This document shows, one piece after another, positions 1 to 7,948 of a stretch of DNA of 40,093 bases. Below the pieces are notes generated by a model. That model did not search any database and was not told where the DNA came from. It saw only the letters and a program-made list of their open reading frames with translations. Position numbers and translations under genes: made by a program. Positions within the stretch are counted from its first letter, which is position 1, and every line of letters begins with the position of its first letter. Origin of the DNA: Anaerolinea sp. (GTDB lineage: Bacteria; Chloroflexota; Anaerolineae; Anaerolineales; Anaerolineaceae); NCBI GenBank assembly GCA_029975965.1, contig JARKOV010000138.1, positions 1 to 40,093 of the forward strand, written 5' to 3'.

Positions 1-55
1 GAATCGAATTATCCCCACCCCCTGTAATCCCCCGCCCCAAGGCGGGGGAAACCTG

Positions 56-107
56 GTGAAAAACAGGCAACTGGGGCGCGTTCGCGCCCCAGTTGCCTGT
101 TTTTCAC
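56..107. terminator. Perfect 24-bp stem, bidirectional terminator
   Basis: Positions 56-79 pair without mismatch with 84-107 around the 4-nt loop GTTC. The stem has a GC-rich top and an A5/T5 base, so on either strand the hairpin ends in a T-run. This is the usual form of a bidirectional intrinsic terminator. It probably ends a gene left of the window. Confidence 0.75.
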
Positions 108-162
108 GATCTTCTCCCCTTCACCGTTTCGGGGAAGGGGACGGGGGATGGGGTTCTTCGAT

Positions 163-199
163 ATGAAATACCCCGAATATTAAATTCGGGATGTTTCAT
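163..199. repeat. Two-block hairpin (intergenic palindrome)
   Basis: ATGAAA (163-168) pairs with TTTCAT (194-199), and CCCGAAT (172-178) pairs with ATTCGGG (184-190). A 3x3 mismatch separates the blocks and the loop is 5 nt. It could be a terminator, a REP-like element or an operator. No second copy was found in the window. Confidence 0.5.
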
Positions 200-305
200 G
201 TCTACTCTCTGAGCAGTTACCAATCGATGTCACAATCGGCTTTTTCGTCTTTCAAAGGTTTGTTTCTGCGGCAGGCTTGCCGGTTAGCCGGCATTGGTTA
301 TCGGG

Positions 306-311
306 TATAAT
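306..311 (+). promoter_or_regulatory. Perfect -10 box, leaderless-type start
   Basis: TATAAT lies 6 nt before the ATG at 318, so transcription should begin at or next to that ATG. No good -35 hexamer is seen. The same layout recurs at several genes in this window. Confidence 0.6.
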
Positions 312-317
312 GCGCGG

Positions 318-353
318 ATGGGCGGCCTTTGTAGGCTCTCCCGATCAAAATGA
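318..353 (+). CDS. 11-codon leader mini-ORF, overlaps next start (ATGA)
   Basis: ATG at 318 opens 11 sense codons (MGGLCRLSRSK). The TGA stop at 351-353 overlaps the ATG of the next gene (350-352) in an ATGA arrangement. TATAAT sits 6 nt upstream, so the mini-ORF start would be the 5' end of a leaderless transcript. The downstream gene has no clear Shine-Dalgarno, so I infer that ribosomes reach it by termination-reinitiation after the mini-ORF. No peptide function is claimed, and chance occurrence of a short ORF is possible. Confidence 0.4.
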   Translation: MGGLCRLSRSK

Positions 354-1729
354 TCCATAAACAGCGCATCCTTCTTCCCGCCATCCTGCTGGCGCTCGGT
401 TCGATCCTTCTGGCATTCTATTTCACCCGCCCGGTGACCCTGGTGGTCGACGGTCAGGCGCTGCGCGTGCGAGGCTGGACCGCCAGCGTGGGGGATGCGC
501 TGCGCCTGGCAGGGGTGACGGTCACCCCGGGCGACCGGCTCTCGCATTCCCTTTCAGCGTGGATCCCAGCGGATGGGCTGATCTACCTCGAGCGGTCGCG
601 CCCGGTGTCGATCTGGTCAGGTGGGCTGCCGCTGACTTTCTCCAGCGCCGAGCGCATCCCCGGAAACCTGCTGGCGGGCCTCGGACTGAAGCTGTACCCC
701 AGCGACAGCCTGCATGCCAACGGGCGCCCGGTCGACCCGAACCTGCCGCTGCCTTACGTCGGGCAAATTTACCTGGAGTACCGCCCGGCGGTGGCGTTGG
801 ACATCCGTGAGGGTGAGACGCAGCGGGTGGTCTATTCCGCGGCGGACACGCTCGGCCAGGCGCTCTGGGAGCTTGGCGCGCCGCTGCAGCCGGGAGATTG
901 GGCTTCGCTGCCGCTGGACACGCCGCTGGTTGAGGCTTTGGAAGTCTCCATCCAGCGTGCCCGGCCGCTGGCCATCCTGGTGGATGGGCGAGAGCTGCGC
1001 GCGCACACCAGCGCGCAAACCACCGGCGAGGCGCTGGCCGATGCCGGCATCGCGCTGCAAGGGCTGGATTACAGCCAGCCGGCCGAGAGTGAGCCGCTGC
1101 CCGCTGACGGCCGCATCCGCGTGGTGCGCGTGCGTGAGGAGGTCGTTTTCCAACAGACCAACGTGCCCTTCGAGTCCAGTTATGCGCCGGACCCCAGCCT
1201 GGAGCTGGACGCACGCAGCGTGATCACACCTGGAAAATATGGGGTCAAGGTAAGCCGCTCCCGCGTGCGCTACGCCGACGGGCAAGAGGTTTTCCGCCAG
1301 ACGGAGGCCGAATGGGTGGCGACCGAGCCGCAAGACCAGGTGCTGGGCTACGGGACCCAGGCGGTGGTCAAGACCATCAGCACGCCCGACGGAGATTTCG
1401 AGTATTATCGCGCGGTGCCGATGTACGCCACTTCCTATTCGCCCTGCCAGCAGGGCCTGGGGCGCTGCAGCCTGAGCACCTCGAGCGGGATACCGCTGAA
1501 GAAGGGCGTGGTGGCGGTCACCCTGGCCTGGTACCGCATGTTCAGAGGCGCCCAGGTGTACGTCCCCGGTTACGGCGTGGGAATCATCGGCGACGTGGGC
1601 GGGGGTATTCCCGGCACGTATTGGATCGATCTTGGTTACAGCGAAGAGGATTTCGTCTCATGGGCGCAAACGGTGACCGTTTATTTCCTGACCCCCGTCC
1701 CGGCAAACGTGGCTCCGCTCTTGCCATAA
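350..1729 (+). CDS. Cell-wall protein with DUF348, G5 and 3D domains (YabE/Rpf-like)
   Basis: A 459-residue envelope protein. Residues 8-26 form one N-terminal membrane anchor or uncleaved signal. Three ubiquitin-like DUF348 units follow (about 27-70, 145-190, 205-250), then a G5 domain (about 255-335) and a C-terminal 3D (Asp-Asp-Asp) domain (about 355-450) of the type found in MltA and YabE/YuiC/Rpf-like muralytic proteins. In the 3D domain the later aspartates are visible (GDVGG and IDLGY), but the first is Thr in VAVTLAW, so catalysis is uncertain. The reading frame overlaps rsmA by 70 nt. A yabE-rsmA neighbourhood is also known in Bacillus (yabE-rnmV-ksgA), which supports the assignment; rnmV is missing here. 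The likely role is peptidoglycan remodelling or stabilisation outside the membrane. Confidence 0.85.
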   Translation: MIHKQRILLPAILLALGSILLAFYFTRPVTLVVDGQALRVRGWTASVGDALRLAGVTVTPGDRLSHSLSAWIPADGLIYLERSRPVSIWSGGLPLTFSSAERIPGNLLAGLGLKLYPSDSLHANGRPVDPNLPLPYVGQIYLEYRPAVALDIREGETQRVVYSAADTLGQALWELGAPLQPGDWASLPLDTPLVEALEVSIQRARPLAILVDGRELRAHTSAQTTGEALADAGIALQGLDYSQPAESEPLPADGRIRVVRVREEVVFQQTNVPFESSYAPDPSLELDARSVITPGKYGVKVSRSRVRYADGQEVFRQTEAEWVATEPQDQVLGYGTQAVVKTISTPDGDFEYYRAVPMYATSYSPCQQGLGRCSLSTSSGIPLKKGVVAVTLAWYRMFRGAQVYVPGYGVGIIGDVGGGIPGTYWIDLGYSEEDFVSWAQTVTVYFLTPVPANVAPLLP

Positions 1730-2568
1730 ACCTGCCTCCGCTCGACATCGGCAAGCTGCTGCGGTCCTACGACCTCTTCCCCAGCAAAGGGTTGGGGCAG
1801 AACTTCCTGGTCGATCCGTCGGCTTTGCGGCGCATCGTGGAGGCTGCCGGCTTGCCGGGCGACGCCAGCGTGCTGGAAGTGGGCCCCGGTCTGGGCTCGC
1901 TGACGCGCTACCTGGCGCAGGTCGCCCGGCGGGTGGTGGCGGTGGAGCTGGACGCGCGGTTGCTGCCCGCCCTCGAAGAAGTGCTGGGCGCTTACGGCAA
2001 CGTGGAGATCGTGCAGGGCGATATCCTGGGGCTGGATCCGGCCGCCTTGATGGGGCAGGAAGCGTACTACGTGGTCGCCAACATCCCCTATTACATTACC
2101 TCGGCGCTCATTCGCCACCTGCTCGAAGCCAGCGCCAGGCCGCGGCGCATCGCCCTGACCGTCCAGCGCGAGGTTGCCGAGCGCATCTGCGCTGCACCGG
2201 GCGAGATGAGCCTGCTGGCATTGTCTGTGCAGGTGTATGGCAGCCCTTCGATTGCGCTGCGCATCCCGGCGGGCGCTTTTCTGCCCCCTCCGAAAGTGGA
2301 TTCGGCGGTGGTGCGCATCGACCTGTACGATGCGCCGCGGGTGCCGCGAGATCGGTTGGATTCCTTTTTCCGCCTGGCCAAAGCCGGGTTCAGCCAGAAG
2401 CGCAAGACGCTGCGCAATGCAGTAGCGGGCGGGCTGCGCATGTCGGGAGACGGGGCGGCGGCATTGCTGGAGCGGGCGGGCATCGAGCCGATGCGGCGCG
2501 CCGAGACGCTCTCACTGGAGGAATGGGCGAGGCTGGCGGGTGTTTTCGGCGAGGAGTCCAAAGGGTGA
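1660..2568 (+). CDS. rsmA: 16S rRNA (adenine1518-N6/adenine1519-N6)-dimethyltransferase
   Basis: Dimethylates two adjacent adenines in the 3' hairpin of 16S rRNA during late 30S assembly, using SAM. The family signatures are clear: GLGQNFLVD (residues 44-52), SAM motif LEVGPGLGS (72-80), acidic residue in VAVELD, and the catalytic NIPYY (141-145), followed by the C-terminal helical domain with SQKRKTLRN. The 302-residue product from ATG 1660 is normal in length. AGAGGA at 1645-1650 lies 9 nt upstream and favours this start, although the first 25 residues are not conserved-looking and sit inside the 3' end of the preceding gene. The next gene starts in the stop codon, so the three are probably cotranscribed. 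Confidence 0.93.
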   Translation: MGANGDRLFPDPRPGKRGSALAINLPPLDIGKLLRSYDLFPSKGLGQNFLVDPSALRRIVEAAGLPGDASVLEVGPGLGSLTRYLAQVARRVVAVELDARLLPALEEVLGAYGNVEIVQGDILGLDPAALMGQEAYYVVANIPYYITSALIRHLLEASARPRRIALTVQREVAERICAAPGEMSLLALSVQVYGSPSIALRIPAGAFLPPPKVDSAVVRIDLYDAPRVPRDRLDSFFRLAKAGFSQKRKTLRNAVAGGLRMSGDGAAALLERAGIEPMRRAETLSLEEWARLAGVFGEESKG

Positions 2569-3149
2569 GCGCCACGGGCAAGATCATCCTGATCAACGGC
2601 GCTTCCAGCTCGGGCAAGACCAGCCTGCTGCGCGCGTTGCAAGATCAACTGGTCGAGCCTTACCTGGAGGCGGGGATTGACAAGTTCATCTTCATGCTGC
2701 CGGAGCGCTACCTCGAGCGACCCTTGTGGGATGATGTGTTGGGCAAAGCGGTGCGCGCCGGTGAGACCGGCCATCGCCTGGTGCACGGCATGCACCGCGC
2801 CGTGGCGGCGCTGAGCGACGCGGGGCTGAACGTGCTGGTCGACCACGTGCTGGTGGAACGAGCCTGGGCGCAGGATTGTGCCCTGTGGTTCGCGGAGCGC
2901 TGCGCTGTGATGGTGGGCGTGCGCTGCCCGCTGGAGGTGCTGGAGGCCAGAGAGCGGGCGCGGAAAAACCGCACCCTCGGCCAGGCGCGCGACCAGTTTG
3001 AGGTCGTCCACGTGCACGCGCAGTATGACCTGGAAGTGGACACGGGAAAACACAGCGCGACTGAATGTGCCCGGCAAGTGGCAGCGTGGATGGCGTCGGG
3101 GGAATTGCCGCGCGCGCTGCAGCGCATGCGCCAGGCTTTCGGGGGGTAG
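2565..3149 (+). CDS. Chloramphenicol phosphotransferase-like P-loop kinase
   Basis: A 194-residue small-molecule kinase of the CPT family (PF07931-type). It opens with a beta strand and a Walker A loop, INGASSSGKTS, near residues 10-20. VLVDHVLVE follows in mid-protein, where the family has its acidic catalytic strand, and a basic lid-like RERARKNRTLGQARDQ lies about residues 128-143. CPT of Streptomyces venezuelae phosphorylates chloramphenicol, but most homologues have unknown substrates, so resistance should not be assumed. The start is GTG 2565, overlapping the rsmA stop (GTGA), with GAGGAG 8 nt upstream; the coupling suggests coexpression with rsmA. Confidence 0.8.
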   Translation: MSATGKIILINGASSSGKTSLLRALQDQLVEPYLEAGIDKFIFMLPERYLERPLWDDVLGKAVRAGETGHRLVHGMHRAVAALSDAGLNVLVDHVLVERAWAQDCALWFAERCAVMVGVRCPLEVLEARERARKNRTLGQARDQFEVVHVHAQYDLEVDTGKHSATECARQVAAWMASGELPRALQRMRQAFGG

Positions 3150-3211
3150 CAGGGATTGTTAACCCGAGTCCGTCCCAATTCTCCCTGACGAAATGGGTAA
3201 ACGATCTGTGC

Positions 3212-3940
3212 TCAGGCGGTCTTGCGCAGGTCGTGGTACATGCCGAGCAATTGCCAGGTGCGCACGGCGGCTTCGACCTGGATGCGGAGGTTCATTTTGG
3301 ATTGCCCCCAGCGGCGGTCGGCGAAGTAGATGGGAATCTCACGGGTGGTGAACCCCAACAGCGACGCCACGTAATTCATTTCCACCTGGAAGACGTACCC
3401 GTTGGACTTGATCCGCTCCAAGGGCATGGCGCGCAGCGTGGACGCTTTCCAGAGCTTGAAGCCGCCGGTCACGTCGCGGATCGGCAAACCGAGGATGGTG
3501 CGGGCGTAGAAATTGCCCCACCCCGAAAGCGCCTTGCGCCAGAAAGGCCAGCGCTCATCCAACCGGCCGCCAGGCACGTAGCGCGAGCCGATGGCGAAAT
3601 CGCAGCCCTGCAGGGCATCGATCAGCTCGGAGATTTTGTCGACCGGGTGTGAGAAATCGGCGTCCATCTGCCCGATGGCATCGGAGCCGTGTTGCAGGGC
3701 GTGGGTGAAACCCTGGATGTACGCCGAACCCAGTCCCAGCTTTCCGGCGCGATGCAGCACGTCCACCCTCCCGCCAGTCTCGCGGCACAGGTCGTCGGCG
3801 ATCTGCCCGGTGCCGTCGGGGCTGTTGTCGTCGACCACCAGCAAGGTCAACTCGGGCACCGGGAGCTTGAATAAAGCGGAGACCAGCTTCGGCAGGTTCT
3901 CCGCTTCGTTATATGTGGGAATAACGAAGGTAATTTTCAC
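3212..3940 (-). CDS. Polyprenol monophosphomannose synthase-like glycosyltransferase (GT2)
   Basis: A 242-residue soluble GT-A fold enzyme of the DPM1/Ppm1 group, expected to transfer mannose (or another hexose) from a nucleotide sugar to a polyprenyl phosphate at the inner face of the membrane. Motifs in order are FVIPTYNEAENL (4-15), VVDDNSPDGTG (35-45), the metal-binding QMDADFSHP near residue 90, IGSRYVPGG near 117, and VTGGFKLW near 158. No C-terminal transmembrane segments are present, so it is the catalytic-only form. It starts at GTG 3940 inside the stop of the upstream response-regulator gene (GTGA overlap), so it is the last gene of the Roadblock/V4R operon. That partner set is unusual for a glycosyltransferase. 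Confidence 0.85.
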   Translation of the reverse strand: MKITFVIPTYNEAENLPKLVSALFKLPVPELTLLVVDDNSPDGTGQIADDLCRETGGRVDVLHRAGKLGLGSAYIQGFTHALQHGSDAIGQMDADFSHPVDKISELIDALQGCDFAIGSRYVPGGRLDERWPFWRKALSGWGNFYARTILGLPIRDVTGGFKLWKASTLRAMPLERIKSNGYVFQVEMNYVASLLGFTTREIPIYFADRRWGQSKMNLRIQVEAAVRTWQLLGMYHDLRKTA

Positions 3941-4800
3941 GATGATTTACGACAATGACGCTCCAGTTCGTATTTTACCGCAGGCAGGCTGTTCAAGCCA
4001 GAGCCTGGCAGGCGCACCTCGCCGACCGTCACAGCCAGGCGGTGACCAACGAAGGCGTCGGCTTCGCGGTGCCGATCGCTGTAAAAATACTCGAACGACT
4101 GCTCCAGGCGGCGGCGGATGCGCTGGCTGAGCGACGCTGCGTTGGTGGGCTGGGTGAGGATGACGAAATCGGTGGCGGAGAGGTGCCCGATGGTGTCCTC
4201 CAGCGTCCCCCCCTCGCGAACCGTATCGCGCAGCATGATAGCCACCGCGCGCAGCAGGTCGTCGGAGGCGACGAACCCGTACGTCTCGCGAAATTGCTCC
4301 AGGTTGCGCAGCGAAACCGCCACCAGCGCCTGCCTGCCCTGCTCGACCGCAGCCGTCAACAACTCGTCGACCAGCCCGCCTTCCGGGAGGCCGGTGATCG
4401 GGTTGGTCAGCGAGTTTTGGCTGGCGCGCTGCAGCGCGTTGCGCACTCGCAGGCGCAGCTCCTGGATGTCGAACGGCTTGGTGATGTAATCGTCGGCCTG
4501 AAGCTCGAGACCTTTCAGGCGATCCTCGCGGGCGCGTTTCTCGGTCAGGAAGATGATGGGGATCGATTTGGTCTTGCGGTTGTCGCGCAGCCGCCTGGCG
4601 ACCTCAAAGCCGTCGATGTCGGGCAGGCGGATATCGAGGATGATCAGGTTGGGCTCGTTATTGAGCGCGGCGCGCACGCCTTCTTCGCCCCAGTTAATCG
4701 TGATCACGGTGTAGCCCTGAACACGGAAATATGCGTTGAGCATTTCCGCGATATCCAGATCGTCCTCGACGATTAAGATGGTAGGCTTGACCTCGTCCAC
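3937..4800 (-). CDS. Response regulator with degenerate GGDEF domain
   Basis: A 287-residue two-domain protein. The receiver (about 7-120) has the acidic pair in VEDD (11-14), the phospho-acceptor D56 (ILDIRLPD), T86 and K108 (TKPF), so it should be phosphorylatable. The second domain (about 135-280) follows the GGDEF fold, starting at NPITGLPEG, but the signature loop reads LSATDF instead of GGDEF. Diguanylate cyclase activity is therefore not expected; it may bind a nucleotide or a partner. It starts at GTG 4800 behind GGGGGAAG. It lies 29 nt after the V4R gene and is fused by overlap to the glycosyltransferase gene. No cognate histidine kinase is seen in the window. Confidence 0.88.
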   Translation of the reverse strand: MDEVKPTILIVEDDLDIAEMLNAYFRVQGYTVITINWGEEGVRAALNNEPNLIILDIRLPDIDGFEVARRLRDNRKTKSIPIIFLTEKRAREDRLKGLELQADDYITKPFDIQELRLRVRNALQRASQNSLTNPITGLPEGGLVDELLTAAVEQGRQALVAVSLRNLEQFRETYGFVASDDLLRAVAIMLRDTVREGGTLEDTIGHLSATDFVILTQPTNAASLSQRIRRRLEQSFEYFYSDRHREADAFVGHRLAVTVGEVRLPGSGLNSLPAVKYELERHCRKSS

Positions 4801-4829
4801 GCACTTCCCCCGTCGGGTTGGCGGTTCAC

Positions 4830-5462
4830 TCAGGCTATGGGTTCTTTGTAGATCGCGAAATCGCAGGTGGGGTCACCATTGGCGATGCAGGTCGTCTCGA
4901 CCACGCGGAATTCGCGTCCGCCCGAAAGCCATTTCAGGCCTTCCTGCAGCAGGCCGGTCGCGATGTGGCAGCAGGGTTTTTCGGTGTGCCGGCCGTAACA
5001 GACCGGGCAGCGGTGAATGGTGTACACGTAATGGTCGTCTTTCTCCGCCACCGTGCTGAGCTGGTCGCTGGTGGTGGAGAAAATTTTTGCCATGGCCGGG
5101 ATTCCGATGCGCAGTTTGGTGCTGAGCGGCAGGATCTTGAACGCCAGGTCTCCGGCGCCTGCCAGCGCCCCGAAGTTGCGCAGGCCTTCCATGAAAACCG
5201 CTCGTCCGGCGCGCTGCGCCAGCCCGCGCCCGCCGCGCGGACCGTACATCTCTTCCAGGGCGCCGTTCAACGACGAAAAATCGGCGAAATCGAAGGCGCG
5301 CTCGAGATTTCCAGGAGGCAGGTTGTCGATCAGGTGCGACAGGCCAGCCAGGTTGAGGATGGCGTTGACACCATTCTTGCCCATCACCTCTTCCAGGGCG
5401 ACCAGCGCCAGCCGGGCAATTTTGTTCGGGTAATACAGACCGCTCTTCGGGATTGGCTCCAT
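4830..5462 (-). CDS. V4R (4-vinyl reductase) domain protein
   Basis: A 210-residue cytoplasmic protein. The N-terminal ~100 residues form an uncharacterised helical part (LALVALEEVMGKNG and similar). The C-terminal part is a V4R domain ending in the characteristic cysteine-rich pattern: HRCPVCYGR, PCCH, TTCIANGDPTCDFAI. V4R domains occur in BchJ and in effector-sensing regions of XylR/PoxR-type regulators, where they bind small hydrophobic ligands; the Cys/His set could also bind metal. ATG 5462 has AGAGG 8-9 nt upstream. It lies 13 nt after the Roadblock gene, consistent with a ligand-sensing module in one operon. The ligand is unknown. Confidence 0.82.
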   Translation of the reverse strand: MEPIPKSGLYYPNKIARLALVALEEVMGKNGVNAILNLAGLSHLIDNLPPGNLERAFDFADFSSLNGALEEMYGPRGGRGLAQRAGRAVFMEGLRNFGALAGAGDLAFKILPLSTKLRIGIPAMAKIFSTTSDQLSTVAEKDDHYVYTIHRCPVCYGRHTEKPCCHIATGLLQEGLKWLSGGREFRVVETTCIANGDPTCDFAIYKEPIA

Positions 5463-5475
5463 ATCCGGGGACCTC

Positions 5476-5847
5476 TCAAATCAGTTTGGTCAGGTCTTCG
5501 GCGGCGCGGCGCATATCCAGGAAGATCAGGCCGAGCTTGGCTTGTTCGCGGGCGAGAGCCGTCAGCACCGCTTCTTCGCCGACGGACATTAATACAACGT
5601 AGCCTTTTTCGCCTTTAATGTAGACCTGATCGAGGGATCCGCGCCCCAGTTCGTTGGCGATACGCTCGCCCAGCGAGAGCATGGCGGCGGACATGGCGGA
5701 AACCCGGTCCTCTTCGACCCCCTGGGGGAGTGCAGAGGCAATCGTCAGACCGTCCACGCTCACCACGGCTGAGGCTTCAATGTCCGGGGACGAGGCCTGC
5801 AACTCGCGCAGCCGGTCAACCATCATTTGCGTGCGTGATCTAGTCAA
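5476..5847 (-). CDS. Roadblock/LC7 domain protein
   Basis: A single Roadblock/LC7 (MglB-like, longin-type) domain protein of 123 residues. These proteins dimerise and typically act as regulators or scaffolds for small GTPases or signalling proteins. Conserved features are IEASAVVSVDGLTIAS, the helix AAMLSLGERIANELGRG, and the strand GYVVLMSVGEEAVLTAL. I prefer the TTG start at 5847, which has AGGAG at a 7-nt spacing. An in-frame ATG at 5892 would sit about 7 nt from the predicted transcription start and would add a non-conserved-looking tail. No MglA-like GTPase gene is present in the window, so its partner is probably the V4R or response-regulator protein. Confidence 0.87.
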   Translation of the reverse strand: MTRSRTQMMVDRLRELQASSPDIEASAVVSVDGLTIASALPQGVEEDRVSAMSAAMLSLGERIANELGRGSLDQVYIKGEKGYVVLMSVGEEAVLTALAREQAKLGLIFLDMRRAAEDLTKLI

Positions 5848-5905
5848 ATTGGCACTCCTATGCTGGGATTCCGAGGGAATGGCTGGTTCCAATTAAGCCT
5901 TTTAC

Positions 5906-5934
5906 ACTTTAACACAGCCAATATAGCGTGTCAA
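5906..5934 (-). promoter_or_regulatory. Sigma-70-type promoter of the Roadblock operon
   Basis: On the minus strand, a perfect TTGACA (-35, 5934-5929) is followed after 17 nt by TAAAGT (-10, 5911-5906; 4 of 6). The expected start is near 5899, giving a leader of about 50 nt to the TTG start at 5847. This supports the shorter Roadblock protein. Confidence 0.7.
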
Positions 5935-5991
5935 GCTGAGCCCCCCGTGCTGGAGGGCTGTAGAGGCGATTGTAAAGTAACTGTTAGGTGC

Positions 5992-6000
5992 TGATATAAT
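5992..6000 (+). promoter_or_regulatory. Extended -10 promoter of the ABC importer
   Basis: TGATATAAT gives a TGn extension and a perfect TATAAT (5995-6000). A weak TTGTAA (5970-5975) lies 19 nt upstream. The predicted transcript begins near 6007 and would carry a leader of about 80 nt containing a small ORF and a hairpin. Confidence 0.65.
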
Positions 6001-6022
6001 TCACGCTGCCTGCTCGAATCCG

Positions 6023-6082
6023 ATGAATTTCTTTGCAATTTTGATGCCAACGATGCCGGTGGGGGTTCCGCCGGGGGAGTGA
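6023..6082 (+). CDS. 19-codon upstream ORF in the importer leader
   Basis: ATG 6023 opens 19 codons (MNFFAILMPTMPVGVPPGE) and stops at TGA 6080-6082, 3 nt before the substrate-binding-protein start at 6086. Its last codons contain the Shine-Dalgarno GGGAG of that gene, and a 7-bp hairpin (6056-6062 with 6068-6074, one G-U pair) abuts the same site. Translation of this ORF would open the hairpin and deliver ribosomes to 6086. I infer a coupling or regulatory leader peptide; coding status is unproven. Confidence 0.35.
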   Translation: MNFFAILMPTMPVGVPPGE

Positions 6083-6085
6083 AAC

Positions 6086-7057
6086 ATGCGAAACTGGTTT
6101 TTGTCTGTGCTGTTGAGCCTGGTGCTGATCGGGGCTGCGACCGGCTGTGCGCCGCAAGCTACAGCTCCGGCTGAAGCCACCGGCGCGCCGGTCACCTTGA
6201 AGATCACCGCCCTGCCCATCCTCGATACGCTGCCGATCCTGGTCGCTCAAGGTAAGGGGCTGTTCGAGAAGCATGGGGTCAAGGTGGAATTCGTCCCGGC
6301 TGCCTCCGCGCCGGAACGCGACCAGTTAATCGCCGCGGGCCAGGCGGATGGGATGATCAACGAGGTGCTGTCGGCGATGTTCTTTAACAAAGATGGCGTG
6401 CAGCTCCAGGTGGTGCGCTACGCGCGCGCCGCGTCCAGCGGGACGGCGTTGTTCACCTTGCTGGCAAACTCCGCGAGCGGGGTGACCTCTCCCGCCGACC
6501 TGGCGGGGAAATCGATCGGTATCTCTGAAGGCACGGTGATCGCCTATGTGACCGAGCGCATGCTGGTCGCGGAGGGCGTTGACCTGGCGAGTGTCAAACT
6601 GGTCTCGGTGCCGAAGATCGATGCCCGCCTCGCCCTGCTGCAGAGCGGCGAGCTGGATGCGGCGGTCTTGCCGGAGCCGCTGGCGAGCGTGGCGGTGAAG
6701 GATGGCGCGCTGGCGGTGCTGGCCGATACCAGCCACCCCGATTACAGCTTCAGCACCTACTCCTTCCGCAAGGCGGTGCTGGACCAAAATCCACAGGCGG
6801 TGGAGCGTTTCCTCATCGCCATCGAAGAGGCGACGGACCTGATCAACGCCGATCCCAACCAGTGGAAGCAAATTCTGGTGGACAACAAGATTCTGCCGCC
6901 CCCGCTGGTGGAGAGCTTCGCGGTGCCGCAGTTTGTCAAGGCCGGCGTGCCGACCGAGGCGCAGTACGCCGATGCGTTGTCCTGGGCCAGGGAAAAAGGT
7001 TACCTGACCCTGGATATTCCATATGCAGATTGCGTGACGGCGGATTATTTACCGTAA
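6086..7057 (+). CDS. ABC transporter substrate-binding lipoprotein (NMT1/SsuA-like)
   Basis: A 323-residue periplasmic-type binding protein anchored by a lipid. The signal peptide ends at lipobox ATGC with C21 as the modified residue. The mature part follows the NMT1/THI5/SsuA fold: VTLKITALPILDTLPILVA at the start, FEKHGVKVEFVPA, LIAAGQADGMINEV, DLAGKSIGISEGTV, and LQSGELDAAVLPEPLA. The ligand cannot be read from the sequence; this fold covers sulfonates, pyrimidine precursors, nitrate and other small molecules. It has a good Shine-Dalgarno (GGGAG, 6 nt). It heads an operon with an ATPase and a permease, a complete importer. Confidence 0.9.
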   Translation: MRNWFLSVLLSLVLIGAATGCAPQATAPAEATGAPVTLKITALPILDTLPILVAQGKGLFEKHGVKVEFVPAASAPERDQLIAAGQADGMINEVLSAMFFNKDGVQLQVVRYARAASSGTALFTLLANSASGVTSPADLAGKSIGISEGTVIAYVTERMLVAEGVDLASVKLVSVPKIDARLALLQSGELDAAVLPEPLASVAVKDGALAVLADTSHPDYSFSTYSFRKAVLDQNPQAVERFLIAIEEATDLINADPNQWKQILVDNKILPPPLVESFAVPQFVKAGVPTEAQYADALSWAREKGYLTLDIPYADCVTADYLP

Positions 7058-7177
7058 TTCAGGTTCCATGAGCGAAACGTTATGGGTTGTGAGAGACCTG
7101 AAATCGGGGGCGTCCTATCCCCCAGCCCTGGTCACTCAAAATTCATAACTCTCAGCTCATCAACCATCACTTTTCTT
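7058..7177 (+). other. Gap between importer genes with degenerate heptamer array
   Basis: This 120-nt gap holds a GGGGG/CCCCC hairpin (about 7106-7122) and, at about 7130-7172, a degenerate 7-nt-period sequence. On the minus strand it reads TGATGGT, TGATGAG, CTGAGAG, TTATGAA, TTTTGAG. The same heptamer style, including TTATGAA, occurs at 17404-17459. Confidence 0.45.
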
Positions 7178-7948
7178 ATGATCACCCTCCACTCGCTCAC
7201 TTTTCGCTACGGGCAGGGCGCGCCGATTTTCGCCGGGTTCACTTGGCGGGTCGAGCGCGGCGAGTCGTGGGCGGTGCTGGGGCCGTCGGGCTGTGGGAAG
7301 AGCACCCTGCTCAACCTGCTGGCCGGGCTGCTCCGCCCGACGGAGGGGCAGGTGCTGATCGAGGGCGAGCCGCTCAGCCGCCCGCGCCCACACACCGGCC
7401 TGATCATCCAGGATTATGGCCTGCTGCCCTGGGCTACAGTGCGCGAAAACGCGGCGCTGGGCCTGGCCGTGCGCAACCTGTACGGGCCGGACGGAACCCA
7501 CGCGCCGCGGGATTACACCCCCACCCTGGAGGTCGGCGCATGGCTGAAGCGTTTGGGCTTGCTGGAAGTGGCCGGGCAGTATCCCGGGCAAATTTCGGGC
7601 GGCCAGCGCCAGCGCACGGCCATCGCCCGCACGCTGGCGATCCAGCCGGACCTGCTGTTGATGGACGAGCCGTTCTCATCGCTGGACGCTCCCACGCGTG
7701 AGAGCCTGCAAGAGTTGATCCTTTCGCTTTGGGTGGAGGAAGCCCTGACCCTGGTGACGGTGACGCACGCCATCGAGGAAGCCGCGATCTTGGGACAGAA
7801 GATCTTGCTCCTCGCTCCGCCGCCCAACCGCGAGCCGGAAGTGATCGATAACCCCGGGGCGGGGAGCGCCGGTTACCGCGATACCGCCGCCTACCAGGCC
7901 GTCTGCCGCGAGCTGCGCGCGAGGTTAAACCGCCATGAAGCGCCGTGA
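7178..7948 (+). CDS. ABC transporter ATP-binding protein (SsuB/TauB-like)
   Basis: A 256-residue ATPase energising the importer. Walker A is GPSGCGKST (about 35-43), the Q-loop [16 protein letters not shown], the signature [15 protein letters not shown], Walker [13 protein letters not shown], and the H-switch VTHAIEEA. The first conserved residues, [12 protein letters not shown], fix the start at ATG 7178. Earlier in-frame starts would add sequence translated from the repeat-like gap. No strong ribosome-binding site is seen. Its last 14 nt overlap the permease gene, so the two are translationally coupled. Confidence 0.92.
   Translation: MITLHSLTFRYGQGAPIFAGFTWRVERGESWAVLGPSGCGKSTLLNLLAGLLRPTEGQVLIEGEPLSRPRPHTGLIIQDYGLLPWATVRENAALGLAVRNLYGPDGTHAPRDYTPTLEVGAWLKRLGLLEVAGQYPGQISGGQRQRTAIARTLAIQPDLLLMDEPFSSLDAPTRESLQELILSLWVEEALTLVTVTHAIEEAAILGQKILLLAPPPNREPEVIDNPGAGSAGYRDTAAYQAVCRELRARLNRHEAP

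Larger units (their letters stand above)
1..305. other. Intergenic region with three hairpins
   Basis: No gene is seen here. The stretch holds an 8-bp GC hairpin (29-36 with 41-48), a perfect 24-bp terminator stem (56-107), a C/G-rich stretch (about 110-160) with partial self-complementarity, and a two-block hairpin (163-199). From 209 it carries an IS-end-like motif, CTGAGCAGTTAC followed by CACAATC. The gene that the terminators would serve lies upstream of the window. Confidence 0.6.
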